Below are positions 16,214-25,208 of a stretch of 62,849 nucleotides of DNA, piece by piece. This DNA is from CAZOAR01 sp964577985 (GTDB taxonomy: Bacteria; Gemmatimonadota; CAZMKB01; CAZNLH01). The stretch covers positions 1-62,849 of the forward strand of contig CAZOAR010000014.1 of the NCBI GenBank assembly GCA_964577985.1, written 5' to 3'. Each line of letters starts with the position of its first letter. Within the stretch, counting starts at the first letter, position 1. The notes under the pieces are model-generated. The model ran no database searches and was not told the origin of the DNA. It was given only the letters and a program-made list of their open reading frames with translations. A program made the position numbers and the translations under genes.

Positions 16214-17950
16214 TCAGCTCGCGGGAGCCGGGAAATCAACCGCGGTAAACCATTCGAGCTCAATGTCCGGAAATACAGGATCTCTCTCCGAGCATAGCGC
16301 GATATAGGCATGATCGGACTGATCCAGCGTCCTTCCACTCGCTTCCTTCTCCGCCAGGTCGCACAGCCTGCTGAACGAATCGTGGTGTTCCAGGAACCTC
16401 GCCACGGCATAGTCCGCGGCCGAGCCGGTGCTGATAAGGAACTGCCAGTCAGATGATTGCATCAGGAGCAACTGGACTGCCGCTTGTTTCAGGATATCGA
16501 TAGTGCTTTTTCCGGGGCTCCGAATGTGGTGCTCGGCCAGCTCTTTCAACCTGGTCTCCGCGGCGTAGATGTGAAGCCAGGTCCATTCGGTCTTCTCATT
16601 CAGCCAGATGAAGTGATATCCTCCCTCACCCCATGATCCTTCAGGGATCCTGACAACCTGGGCCGGTTTGCTCTCATCCAGATACTCGGTGCATGTGACA
16701 GCGTCTATTTCCGGGTCCTCATCCAGTAGGCGGATGACGGAGTCTACCCACGATATCCCCTCAAACCACCAGTGCCCGAGAAGCTCGGTATCGTAAGGAG
16801 AAACCACAATGGGAGGGCGGGTTCCTTCCTGCCCGAAGCCGGTGAATTTTCTGTGGAGCAGGCTGACGAAGTGAGATGCATTCTCCTTGAATCGTTCCCT
16901 CACCTTGTCCACTTCATACAATTCTTTGTCTGCGAGATCACAGTGGCTGCCGGTCACTCTCCAGTATCTGAGCCCTCCAGGGTAGTGTTTCTTGTGAAAA
17001 TCGAGATACCACCCGTCACCTGGATAGCCATGTTCACCGCTCCACACCTGCGCCGAAGTGTCCGGGTCTCTGGTGAAGATGGCAATGGGTGGCTTCGGCT
17101 CTCCGGATGAGTTTACCAGGTAGGCGTAATGAGGGTCTCCTTCAAAGACAACAGCGTTTTCTCTGTCGTATTCTCTCTTGAACTGTTTCCACAACTGTCT
17201 CAGTCCTTCGAACCTGTCCGCATACATCCCGATTGCCTTCCCCCCCCTCAGCAGATGTGAATCGATAATGAAATAGCGGAACCCTTCTTCGCTCAAGAAC
17301 TCTTCGACACCCTTTCGCACGCGCTCGCCGTTGTCGATCTCTTTGATCGGGAAACGCCAATTGTATCTTGGCCTGTAGCCGCACTCGGGCAACCAGAACC
17401 CGGTCGGTTGAAAACCAAGGATTCGCCTGCTTGTCTGTGCACCCGCCTTGATCTGGGCTGATACCGAAGTATCGCTACCGAGGAGTGGAAGATAACCGTG
17501 AGTGGCTCCCGACGTCATGATCTCAATCTGCCCCGTTTTGTGGAGCGTCGAGAATTCATCGACCATTCTTCCGTTTATCTCCTCGAGGTAGAAGCGTTTC
17601 AGGTCGACAAAGTATTTCCTCCAGTGGCGCGCCAGAGCGGCCATCTCCCTCTGGCCGGTATTCTCGAACTCTCTGATGTTATCATCCGCTATCCGGACCC
17701 TCGCCTCAATGTATCGAGGCAGTTCGTCGCGAAAAGACGTAGAGGCGAGCTGTTCCAGGAGTATAGGTGTGAATCCAATCGTTATCGACGGTCTGATGCC
17801 GTCAGATACGAGGTTTTTCAATACGCGCAACAGGGGAAGATAGGTCTCGCATGTTGCCTCCATCAACCAGTCTGTCCCGTGCGGCCACTTGCCGTGAGAG
17901 AGTACGTATGGGATATGGGAATGTAGAACCAGGGCGAAGGAGCCCCTCAT
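16214..17950 (-). CDS. GH57 1,4-alpha-glucan branching enzyme
   Basis: A 578-residue family 57 glycoside hydrolase that makes alpha-1,6 branches in glycogen. It begins SFALVLHSHIPYVLSHGKWP, as GH57 branching enzymes do. The nucleophile region FWLPECGYRPRY has its glutamate at residue 189, and SPYDTELLGHWWFEG supplies the expected acid/base aspartate. GEHGYPGDGWYLDFHKKHYP is another branching-enzyme block, and a C-terminal helical DUF1957-type region follows. The ATG overlaps the stop of the DUF3467 gene (ATGA), so the two are co-transcribed from the promoter at 18318-18346. GH57 branching enzymes are known from Archaea, Thermotogae, cyanobacteria and several FCB-like lineages. Confidence 0.9.
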   Translation of the reverse strand: MRGSFALVLHSHIPYVLSHGKWPHGTDWLMEATCETYLPLLRVLKNLVSDGIRPSITIGFTPILLEQLASTSFRDELPRYIEARVRIADDNIREFENTGQREMAALARHWRKYFVDLKRFYLEEINGRMVDEFSTLHKTGQIEIMTSGATHGYLPLLGSDTSVSAQIKAGAQTSRRILGFQPTGFWLPECGYRPRYNWRFPIKEIDNGERVRKGVEEFLSEEGFRYFIIDSHLLRGGKAIGMYADRFEGLRQLWKQFKREYDRENAVVFEGDPHYAYLVNSSGEPKPPIAIFTRDPDTSAQVWSGEHGYPGDGWYLDFHKKHYPGGLRYWRVTGSHCDLADKELYEVDKVRERFKENASHFVSLLHRKFTGFGQEGTRPPIVVSPYDTELLGHWWFEGISWVDSVIRLLDEDPEIDAVTCTEYLDESKPAQVVRIPEGSWGEGGYHFIWLNEKTEWTWLHIYAAETRLKELAEHHIRSPGKSTIDILKQAAVQLLLMQSSDWQFLISTGSAADYAVARFLEHHDSFSRLCDLAEKEASGRTLDQSDHAYIALCSERDPVFPDIELEWFTAVDFPAPAS

Positions 17951-18276
17951 GGCTTGTCCTCCCCTGAAGCGTCCGGGAGCGCCTCCCTCTGGAAGCCTAT
18001 GCTCTTCTCTTCCTTCTGGTATGAAGGGATGGCGCCGTACTGCTCCTCAAATTTCCTGATGTTATCCTCAAGCGCCTTATGGAAGGATTTCAGATTCTGC
18101 GGCGTCATGATGATACGGGCCTGTACCTTGGACTTAGCGGACCCCGGCATGAGTCTGGCGAAGTCTATTATGAATTCCGAGGGGGAGTGTGTTATCATAG
18201 CCATGTTGGCGTATATTCCCTCTGCTTCTTTCTCTCCCAGTTCCATGTTTATCCTTCTCTGCTGCTTCTTGTCCAT
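17947..18276 (-). CDS. DUF3467 domain-containing protein
   Basis: A 109-residue protein of the DUF3467 family. The core runs from about residue 18 to 85: EGIYANMAMITHSPSEFIIDF, then PGSAKSKVQARIIMTPQNLKSF and ALEDNIRKFEEQYG. The family is small, cytosolic and found across many phyla; its function is not known to me. The start is fixed by GGAGG just upstream on the minus strand. It is translationally coupled to the GH57 branching enzyme by a four-base overlap, but nothing in its sequence links it to glycogen metabolism. Confidence 0.85.
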   Translation of the reverse strand: MDKKQQRRINMELGEKEAEGIYANMAMITHSPSEFIIDFARLMPGSAKSKVQARIIMTPQNLKSFHKALEDNIRKFEEQYGAIPSYQKEEKSIGFQREALPDASGEDKP

Positions 18277-18317
18277 CCTCGACCTCCGTCCGGCTTCATT
18301 GTAATCAGGAATGATAA

Positions 18318-18346
18318 ACCTTAACCTGTGGCATTCAAGGTGTCAA
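18318..18346 (-). promoter_or_regulatory. Minus-strand promoter for DUF3467-GH57
   Basis: Read on the minus strand, TTGACA (18346 to 18341), 17 bases, then TAAGGT (18323 to 18318). Start near 18311, about 35 bases before the DUF3467 start codon. Confidence 0.55.
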
Positions 18347-18363
18347 GAAAGGTTCCCGGGGAG

Positions 18364-18392
18364 TTGACGGAACAGAACTCTCCTGTTATTGT
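18364..18392 (+). promoter_or_regulatory. Promoter for valS
   Basis: TTGACG (18364-18369), 17-base spacer, TATTGT (18387-18392). It is divergent from the DUF3467 promoter, with the two -35 elements only 17 bases apart. No T-box-like leader is visible before valS. Confidence 0.5.
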
Positions 18393-18451
18393 AAAACTCT
18401 CTATTCTATAGATTACAACTCTCTACGGAAAGGGAATCAGGAGATTCAGGG

Positions 18452-21118
18452 ATGACAGAATTGTCCAGTCAATACGACTCAACGGGAGTCGAAGAAAGGA
18501 TATACAAGTGGTGGGAAGAGAGCGGATTTTTCGCGCCTCGCGCTTCGGCCACAGGTAAGGCATATACGATAATGATGCCGCCTCCCAACGTCACCGGCAT
18601 ACTCCACATGGGACATGCCTTCAACGTTACCTACCAGGACATCCTCATGCGGTGGAGGCGCATGAATGGAGACAGGGCCCTCTGGATCCCCGGATCGGAT
18701 CATGCGGGTATCGCCACTCAGAACGTTGTCGAGAGAGCAATCGGAAAGATGGGTGTGACGCGCGGTGAACTGGGCAGAGAGAAGTTCATAGAAAAGGTCT
18801 GGGAGTGGAAAAAGGAACATGGCGACACAATCTCCCAGCAGTTGAGAAGACTGGGTGCGTCTTGCGACTGGAAGAGAGAGAGATTCACAATGGACGATGG
18901 CCTGTCTCTGGCCGTGCGAAAGGTCTTTGTCCAACTCTACAAGAAGGGGCTGATTTATCGTGGGGAGTATATAATCAACTGGTGTCCCAGATGTTGCACT
19001 GCGCTCTCCAATGAAGAAGTTGAGCATGAAGAGACAGATGGCAATCTCTATTACATCAGGTATCCGTTGAAGGATGCGAGCGCAGAGATAGTAGTCGCTA
19101 CTACTAGACCGGAAACCATGCTCGGGGACACGGCCGTCGCCGTACATCCGGATGACGAGAGATACAGTGCGCTGAAGGGCAGAGGCGTGCTCCTTCCGAT
19201 AGCGGGTCGCGAGATCCCGGTGATCGCAGATGCCCATGTTGATATGGAGATGGGAACCGGAATGGTAAAAGTAACGCCGGGTCACGATCCAAACGATTTC
19301 GAGATGGGAAAGCGCCACTCGCTCCCTTTGATCAACATACTCAACCCCGATGGCACATTGAACGAAAACGCGGGCGAATATGAAGGAATGGACTGCGCCT
19401 CCGCGCGGAAACGCGTTGTCGAGCGACTGAAGAGCGAGTCGCTTCTTGAAAAGGTGGATCCTCACTCTCATATGGTCGGGCACTGCTATCGCTGCTCCAC
19501 CATAGTCGAGCCGTATGTGTCGACACAGTGGTTTGTGAAGATGAAGCCCCTTGCGGAACCAGCCCTCGAAGCCTTCAGAAGCGGAGAATACGAATTTCAT
19601 CCGAGAAGATGGGAAAAGATCTACCTCGACTGGATGGAGAACATACGGGACTGGTGCATCTCCAGACAGATATGGTGGGGACACCGAATCCCGGTCTGGT
19701 ATTGTGATGAGTGCGGTGAATTGACGGTCGAGATGTATGATCCTGCCCAATGTTCCCACTGCAAGTCCTCCTCGATCCGGCGGGATGAAGACGTACTCGA
19801 CACCTGGTTCTCCTCATGGTTGTGGCCCTTCACTACACTCGGATGGCCGGAGACCGGGGAAGACATGAGGGTCTTCTATCCGACGAACACAATGGTGACC
19901 GCCCATGATATCATCTTCTTCTGGGTGGCGAGGATGATCATGGCCGGACTGGAATTCCCGGGAGAGCCTCCTTTCAAGGACATCTATATTCACGGGATGA
20001 TACGTGACGACCTGGGGCGGAAGATGTCGAAGTCCCTGGGCAATACGATAGATCCGCTCGACGTCATCGAGGAATTCGGCGCGGATGCCCTGAGGTTCAG
20101 CCTCATTTCTATTTCGGCGGAAGGGCAGGACATTTACGTCTCCAGGGAGAAGTTTCACATAGGTCGCAACCTGGCGAACAAGATATGGAATGCGGCCAGG
20201 TTTCTGTCCATGAATCTGGGAGACCGATTCGACGCCTCCCGCGCGCTGCCATCGGGGGATTCTCTGGAGTTGGCTGATCGATGGATATTGTCGCGACTTC
20301 AGAGGGCGGCGGGGTCAGTGGATGACGCGCTGGCAGGTTTTCGTTTTAACGAAGCCGCCTCTCTCCTCTACGATTTCTTCTGGCACGATTACTGTGATGT
20401 GTACGTCGAGTTGGCCAAAGAGAGACTGACCGGTAAGATAGCGGACGGGAGATCAGAGGAAACGGGAGGAGATGCCCGTCACGTCGCTTGGTTCGTTCTC
20501 GAGAGAGTCCTGAGGCTGTTTCATCCTTTCATGCCGTTTGTCACGGAAGAACTCTGGCAGAAGATTCCCCATACGGGAGAAACACTGATGCTGCAATCGT
20601 GGCCGAACTCGGATGGAGATCTGATAGACAGGACGGCCGAGGCGGAAATGGAGTATCTTAGAAATATCGTTCAAGGCTGTCTCATGCTGAGAGGGGATTA
20701 CGGTGTGAAATCCGGACTCAAGGCAGAGGGATGTTTTCTGGAAGAGGACAAAGCGAAACGAAGAGTCCTTTCCGACTATGCCGCCTATATTACCAGACTC
20801 GCCGACATATCCCCACTCGGAGTGCATGCGGCTCTTGAGGCACCGAAGCAGGCGGCAAGGACGGTTGTGGGGACCACCCGACTCTTTATTCCGCTGAAGG
20901 GGCTGATCGATGTGGAGAAGGAGGGGGAACGCCTGGGCAGAGAGATCAACAGGGTTCAAGGCCTGCTTAATGGTCTTGAAAAGAGGCTTGGCAATGAGGA
21001 GTTCCTTCGCAAAGCCCCTGAGGATGTGGTGAGCCGGGAGAGGTCGAAGCGCAGCGATTTCCGCGAGATGCTTGAGAAACTGGAGAAGACCCTCCTGGCG
21101 CTCGAGGAGGGAGATTAG
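18452..21118 (+). CDS. valS: Valyl-tRNA synthetase
   Basis: An 888-residue class I aminoacyl-tRNA synthetase that charges tRNA-Val. The HIGH motif appears in PPPNVTGILHMGHA (about 42-55) and KMSKS in GRKMSKSLGNTIDP (about 523-536). The editing (CP1) domain carries TTRPETMLGDTAVAVHPDD (about 219-237). A cysteine pair set typical of a zinc-binding insert lies in YCDECGEL and CSHCKSS. The C-terminal arm is the coiled coil usual for ValS (about 805-885). Length is normal. The next gene begins 6 bases after the stop. Confidence 0.97.
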   Translation: MTELSSQYDSTGVEERIYKWWEESGFFAPRASATGKAYTIMMPPPNVTGILHMGHAFNVTYQDILMRWRRMNGDRALWIPGSDHAGIATQNVVERAIGKMGVTRGELGREKFIEKVWEWKKEHGDTISQQLRRLGASCDWKRERFTMDDGLSLAVRKVFVQLYKKGLIYRGEYIINWCPRCCTALSNEEVEHEETDGNLYYIRYPLKDASAEIVVATTRPETMLGDTAVAVHPDDERYSALKGRGVLLPIAGREIPVIADAHVDMEMGTGMVKVTPGHDPNDFEMGKRHSLPLINILNPDGTLNENAGEYEGMDCASARKRVVERLKSESLLEKVDPHSHMVGHCYRCSTIVEPYVSTQWFVKMKPLAEPALEAFRSGEYEFHPRRWEKIYLDWMENIRDWCISRQIWWGHRIPVWYCDECGELTVEMYDPAQCSHCKSSSIRRDEDVLDTWFSSWLWPFTTLGWPETGEDMRVFYPTNTMVTAHDIIFFWVARMIMAGLEFPGEPPFKDIYIHGMIRDDLGRKMSKSLGNTIDPLDVIEEFGADALRFSLISISAEGQDIYVSREKFHIGRNLANKIWNAARFLSMNLGDRFDASRALPSGDSLELADRWILSRLQRAAGSVDDALAGFRFNEAASLLYDFFWHDYCDVYVELAKERLTGKIADGRSEETGGDARHVAWFVLERVLRLFHPFMPFVTEELWQKIPHTGETLMLQSWPNSDGDLIDRTAEAEMEYLRNIVQGCLMLRGDYGVKSGLKAEGCFLEEDKAKRRVLSDYAAYITRLADISPLGVHAALEAPKQAARTVVGTTRLFIPLKGLIDVEKEGERLGREINRVQGLLNGLEKRLGNEEFLRKAPEDVVSRERSKRSDFREMLEKLEKTLLALEEGD

Positions 21119-21124
21119 CCGTCT

Positions 21125-21829
21125 ATGGCCGCGTGGAGTCCTGTTACCAGATATCCTTTCTTCTTCCTGTTTTCCTCTATCTGCGCCGGAGGTCTGTCGT
21201 GCGGCAACAGGATTCCGCCACCGGGAGGGCCGGTGGATGAGATACCCCCACGGATTGTGTCGATCTATCCTGACAGCAATGATGTGGACGTGGATCTGGA
21301 CGCTGTGGTAAGGGTGGGCTTTGATGAGGAAATCGTGGTGACAAGGGGACACGAATCTATCTCACTTGTTCCTCTTCATTCGAGACTCGACACCAGATTT
21401 GGCCGGGATTACGTGGAACTGCGGCCCGCAGAGGGTCTGAGATCGGGATGTACTTACGCTGTCAGTGTGACGAGTGAGATCATGGATCTCAGGGGTAATC
21501 GGCTCAGCGATCCGCTCCTTTATTTTTTCACGACTGGCAATGTAATGGATTCAGGAACAATCAGGGGCCATGTTGAACGCGACGAAGACCTCAAGGGGGA
21601 TGCGTTTCTACAGGCCGTATATATGCCGGATTCTCTCGTCTACAGGACCGGAATAGATGCGGAAGGATCGTTTTCGCTGACGCACCTGCCCCCGGGATCA
21701 TACGACATGGCAGCCTTTATAGACACGCGTCATGACAGGCACTACGACCCGGGCGAGGATGTGGCGGATGTGAGAAAGGCTATACTGGATAACGGCGAAC
21801 TCGAGATCGACTTCCATCTGGCGCAATAG
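21125..21829 (+). CDS. Ig-like domain lipoprotein (Big_5/SbsA type)
   Basis: A 234-residue probable lipoprotein. The N-terminus is hydrophobic and reaches a candidate lipid cysteine at residue 26 (GGLSCG), although glycine at -3 is unusual. Residues about 38-140 form a bacterial Ig-like domain of the Big_5 type (PPRIVSIYPDSNDVDVDLDA ... YAVSVTSEIMDLRGNRL), followed by a carboxypeptidase-regulatory-like beta domain (about 145-234) with LPPGSYDMAAFIDTRHD and a calcium-site-like DPGEDVADV. Such proteins occur next to surface proteins in FCB genomes; no enzymatic role is seen. It is probably co-transcribed with the propeller protein downstream. Confidence 0.75.
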   Translation: MAAWSPVTRYPFFFLFSSICAGGLSCGNRIPPPGGPVDEIPPRIVSIYPDSNDVDVDLDAVVRVGFDEEIVVTRGHESISLVPLHSRLDTRFGRDYVELRPAEGLRSGCTYAVSVTSEIMDLRGNRLSDPLLYFFTTGNVMDSGTIRGHVERDEDLKGDAFLQAVYMPDSLVYRTGIDAEGSFSLTHLPPGSYDMAAFIDTRHDRHYDPGEDVADVRKAILDNGELEIDFHLAQ

Positions 21830-21873
21830 AAGGTTTGGTGTCCAGCCCGATGAATTCTGGAGGGGTTTATAGT

Positions 21874-24144
21874 ATGAGCAATCCTCTCGTACGAGTTATT
21901 TCAGTCTTCCTGCCCATGCTGTTCTTCGGCTTATCTTCTCTCAACGCTTCAGAATGGAGCAGTTTCACAAATACGAATGTAGCGAGATCGTTCGCCTATG
22001 ACGAAGCCCGGGGCATGATAGTCATCGCGAGCTGGGGGGGCGTCCTGACTTTTCATCCGGAGACCGAGGAGATCGCCGTGCGGGGGAGAGTGGAAGGGTT
22101 TTCTTCGGCTGATTTTACCGCAGTCTCCATGACATCAGACGGCAGCGTTCTGCTTGGTACTGCCGACAGGGGACTCGACATAGAATATGGAAACGGGGCT
22201 ATCAGGAACTACACCAACCTCGATGGCTTACCCTCGAATGACGTTATGTCAGTGGTAGTCAATGGCGATGATATCTGGGTCGGAACCACGAAAGGAGCCG
22301 CCCAGCTGGGTCTCGAAGGGGAGATACTGGAGCCGAAGAACCTCTTCTTCGCGGAGCCAAGAGACCTGGAGGTAAGAGATATTGCGTTCCGCGGAGATAC
22401 GACTGCGTTTGCGACAAACGATGGATTGTGGCTGTCGTACAGCGAATCGATCTTTCCACAATTCACCACAGACGACGGTCTTCTCAACAATTCTGTCCTG
22501 TCCCTCTTCTATGATCAGAATGGAGATCTCTATGTTGGTACCGAGTCTGGTGTCCAGATACTCACGGCGGGCGACTCGCTGGTTGACCTGATCGGCGGAT
22601 TGTCGGGTGACGCGCTGATTGCGAATGACTTATTATCTCTGAATGGCGTTATATGGCTTGCTACAAATGGAGGTGTCTATACACTGGATGACGACACATG
22701 GGTCGAGAGAACCTCGGATCTCGGGACAGATGACGTGATCTCGCTTTTCGTTACACCGGACAAACATCTTTACGCGGGGAGCCATCTGGCTGGGTTCGCA
22801 AGGTGGGAGGGAAGTGGGTGGAAGGTCTGGGAGCTTCCAGGCCCGTCGACCAATTTTCTCACGAATATCGCGGTCGACCAGAGGTGCATAGTGTGGGTAT
22901 CCACATGGCAGGTAGGCACGAGCGAGTCGTCCCTGGGCAGATACGATGGGACAACCTGGTCCCGGATATCCAGTTCGAACAGCGACCTGCAATACAACCG
23001 CATAAGCGCCCTGAGCGTGGCGCCGGATTCGACGGTGTGGACGGGTACTCCCTGGTTCAGAGATCCTTCCGGCCTGAGTATTCTCGATGATTCGGGAACC
23101 TCTGATCTCGAGGATGATAAGTGGTGGCTCTTTTCTTCCTCGACCAGCGGCCTGGACGGTGACGCGATACGGACGGAAGTCGTCTTCAAGGGAAAGAATG
23201 ACGCCTGGATAGGCTCCTGGGAGCAGAACGAGTTCGGCATGCGGGGAGGGCTCGATCTTCTCCATGATTACAGAGGGAAAGCGGAATTCAGATCATTTGT
23301 AGACTTTCTCAGAGATGATAAAGTAAGCGCGCTGGCCCTGGATCATCAGGGAAATCTCTGGATAGGATACGCCGAGGCGGGCGTCGACGTCTTCGTTCTC
23401 GAACCGGAGAACGGATCAGATAGCCTCCTGCTCCAGGTCGATCCGGAAAACCGGGATCTTTTGTCAGAGTCTATCAACGACATCAAGGTTGGACCGCTCA
23501 ACCATCTATGGATAGCGACCGCCGCCGGTGTCAACGAGATCGATTTTTTCTCGGATGCCGCGAACAGATCCGCATACTCCTGGCGCTCCTTCACCCGCGA
23601 GAATACGAATGGTGGACTCCCCGACCTCTTCGTCAGGGACATGGAGTTTCAGGGAGAGCGCTATGTGTGGCTGGCGACTCCCTCAGGTGTCAGTCGCTAT
23701 GACAGAGTAGATGAACGCTGGAAGATATTCGATGAGAGCAACAGCGGGCTGATCGACAACAGGGTGTGGGATATTTTTGTCGACAATGCCAGGAATCAGG
23801 TGTGGTTTGTCACGGAGAAGGGGATCAGTCGTTATGACCCGCTTGGCAACCTGGCACCTGTGGACGTGACAAGGAAGATAACGATCTATCCGAATCCGTT
23901 TATGCCCGGCCAGGGTAACGAGTCCATCCGGATGGGTCCGTTCTCCTCGGCGGCGACCATCTCCATATACAGCCTGGCGGGGAGAGAAGTGCGGAAGCTG
24001 AGGAAAGAGATGACTGGTGAGACGATGTGGATATCATGGGATGGAGAGGATGCGTCCGGCAGGGCCGTTCCCAGCGGAGTCTATCTGGTCGTATCGACAT
24101 CCAGCGGCGTAGTTGCCAGGGGAAAGATAGCGATAATTCGCTGA
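21874..24144 (+). CDS. Secreted beta-propeller protein with T9SS-like C-terminal domain
   Basis: A 756-residue exported protein. ATG 21874 is chosen over upstream candidates because GGAGGGG (21859-21865) is 8 bases before it and a signal peptide follows (VRVISVFLPMLFFGLSSLNA). Most of the length consists of repeats of the two-component-regulator-propeller kind, each with a core like DDIWVGTTKGAAQL, GDLYVGTESGVQIL, VIWLATNGGVYTL, LWIATAAGVNEI and VWLATPSGVSRY, suggesting two propellers. The last ~85 residues are a sorting-type domain: YPNPFMPGQGNE, ATISIYSLAGREVRKL and GRAVPSGVYLVVS. No histidine kinase or DNA-binding domain is attached, so it is a surface or secreted protein rather than a hybrid sensor. 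Confidence 0.8.
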   Translation: MSNPLVRVISVFLPMLFFGLSSLNASEWSSFTNTNVARSFAYDEARGMIVIASWGGVLTFHPETEEIAVRGRVEGFSSADFTAVSMTSDGSVLLGTADRGLDIEYGNGAIRNYTNLDGLPSNDVMSVVVNGDDIWVGTTKGAAQLGLEGEILEPKNLFFAEPRDLEVRDIAFRGDTTAFATNDGLWLSYSESIFPQFTTDDGLLNNSVLSLFYDQNGDLYVGTESGVQILTAGDSLVDLIGGLSGDALIANDLLSLNGVIWLATNGGVYTLDDDTWVERTSDLGTDDVISLFVTPDKHLYAGSHLAGFARWEGSGWKVWELPGPSTNFLTNIAVDQRCIVWVSTWQVGTSESSLGRYDGTTWSRISSSNSDLQYNRISALSVAPDSTVWTGTPWFRDPSGLSILDDSGTSDLEDDKWWLFSSSTSGLDGDAIRTEVVFKGKNDAWIGSWEQNEFGMRGGLDLLHDYRGKAEFRSFVDFLRDDKVSALALDHQGNLWIGYAEAGVDVFVLEPENGSDSLLLQVDPENRDLLSESINDIKVGPLNHLWIATAAGVNEIDFFSDAANRSAYSWRSFTRENTNGGLPDLFVRDMEFQGERYVWLATPSGVSRYDRVDERWKIFDESNSGLIDNRVWDIFVDNARNQVWFVTEKGISRYDPLGNLAPVDVTRKITIYPNPFMPGQGNESIRMGPFSSAATISIYSLAGREVRKLRKEMTGETMWISWDGEDASGRAVPSGVYLVVSTSSGVVARGKIAIIR

Positions 24145-24192
24145 AGTAGGGAGATCGTGGGAAGCGGCAGTTCTGCCAACAGGAGACGAGGT

Positions 24193-25179
24193 ATGAGGGC
24201 TTCCGTCGTTATTCCGGCTCACAACAGGCATCATGATGTTCAGAGAGCCGTAAGGAGTCTGGAAGTACAGGTCAGGGCGCGTGATGACGTGGAACTGATC
24301 GTTGTAGACGACGGTTCGGACCCTCCACTGGCGAACTCTCTGGACGGCGGTGATGGTAGCCGTTATTTCACCATCGTGCGAAACGAATCAGTCGCCGGAA
24401 GAAGCGCGGCCCGCAACAGGGGTTTCAAGGCCTCTACAGGCGAGGTCATAGTCTTCATGGACAGCGACATGACGGCTCATCCGAGGTTCATAGACAAGCA
24501 TCTGGAGGTCCACGAAAGGATAGAATCGGTCGCGGTTGTCGGGCGTGTAATCTGGACGGGAATATCCAGACTTCACAACTATCTCGAGACCCGGGGTGTG
24601 AAGAAGCTGAAGAGAAACCAGGACGTTCCCGGCAGGTACTTCGACTCCAGCAACGCCTCAATGCGCAGAGCTGATTTCGAACGCGCGGGCCCCTTTCATG
24701 AGGGAATCAGGGAATGGGGCGGGGAAGACACCCTTATGGGCTTCAACCTCCATGAAGAAAGAGTCCCGATTGTCTATCTCAGAAGTGCGATTACATATCA
24801 CCACAGTACCATCGATCTGGATGAACTCTGCCGCAGGAACTACACGTTCGGGAGATGTTCCCTCCCCTTGCTCGTGTCATCCAGGCCGAAGCTTGCCAGG
24901 GAACTCAGGACTCATTATCTTGTGTCACCTCACGGAGAAGAGGTATCGTTGTTTAGCAGATCTGGAGCAGCCGGCATCCTCGTCCGGGGGCTCCTCAGGT
25001 TTCCGGGTCACCGCGTGGTAAAGAGAATCCTGGCGGCCTCGGGAAGGCGACTTTCTTTCCTCTGCTTCGATTATCTTGTTTATTCCAGCATACTGCGTGG
25101 TTTCAGGGATTCCCTCCCGGTTGGAAGCCGGAGGACCGGGAAGGGGGAATCCTCGTCGGAGGGCTGTCAGGATGAATGA
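24193..25179 (+). CDS. Family 2 glycosyltransferase
   Basis: A 328-residue GT-A fold glycosyltransferase. ATG 24193 follows AGGAG (24181-24185) and starts MRASVVIPAHNRHHDVQRAV directly at the first strand. Donor-binding acids are in LIVVDDGSDP (about 36-45) and VIVFMDSDMTAHP (the DxD-like motif, about 90-102). An acceptor-side WGGEDTLMGFNL (about 177-188) corresponds to the catalytic ED motif of GT2 enzymes. It shares a transcript with the propeller gene upstream and precedes selA. The substrate cannot be told; glycosylation of surface proteins or polysaccharide are possibilities. Confidence 0.85.
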   Translation: MRASVVIPAHNRHHDVQRAVRSLEVQVRARDDVELIVVDDGSDPPLANSLDGGDGSRYFTIVRNESVAGRSAARNRGFKASTGEVIVFMDSDMTAHPRFIDKHLEVHERIESVAVVGRVIWTGISRLHNYLETRGVKKLKRNQDVPGRYFDSSNASMRRADFERAGPFHEGIREWGGEDTLMGFNLHEERVPIVYLRSAITYHHSTIDLDELCRRNYTFGRCSLPLLVSSRPKLARELRTHYLVSPHGEEVSLFSRSGAAGILVRGLLRFPGHRVVKRILAASGRRLSFLCFDYLVYSSILRGFRDSLPVGSRRTGKGESSSEGCQDE

Positions 25180-25208
25180 TACAGGTGTTGTGAGAACGCG
25201 AGGTTTAT

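Noticed and set aside
18479..19759. 426-codon open frame on the minus strand
   Set aside because: Antisense to valS, whose catalytic motifs are intact; the protein has no coherent fold signature.
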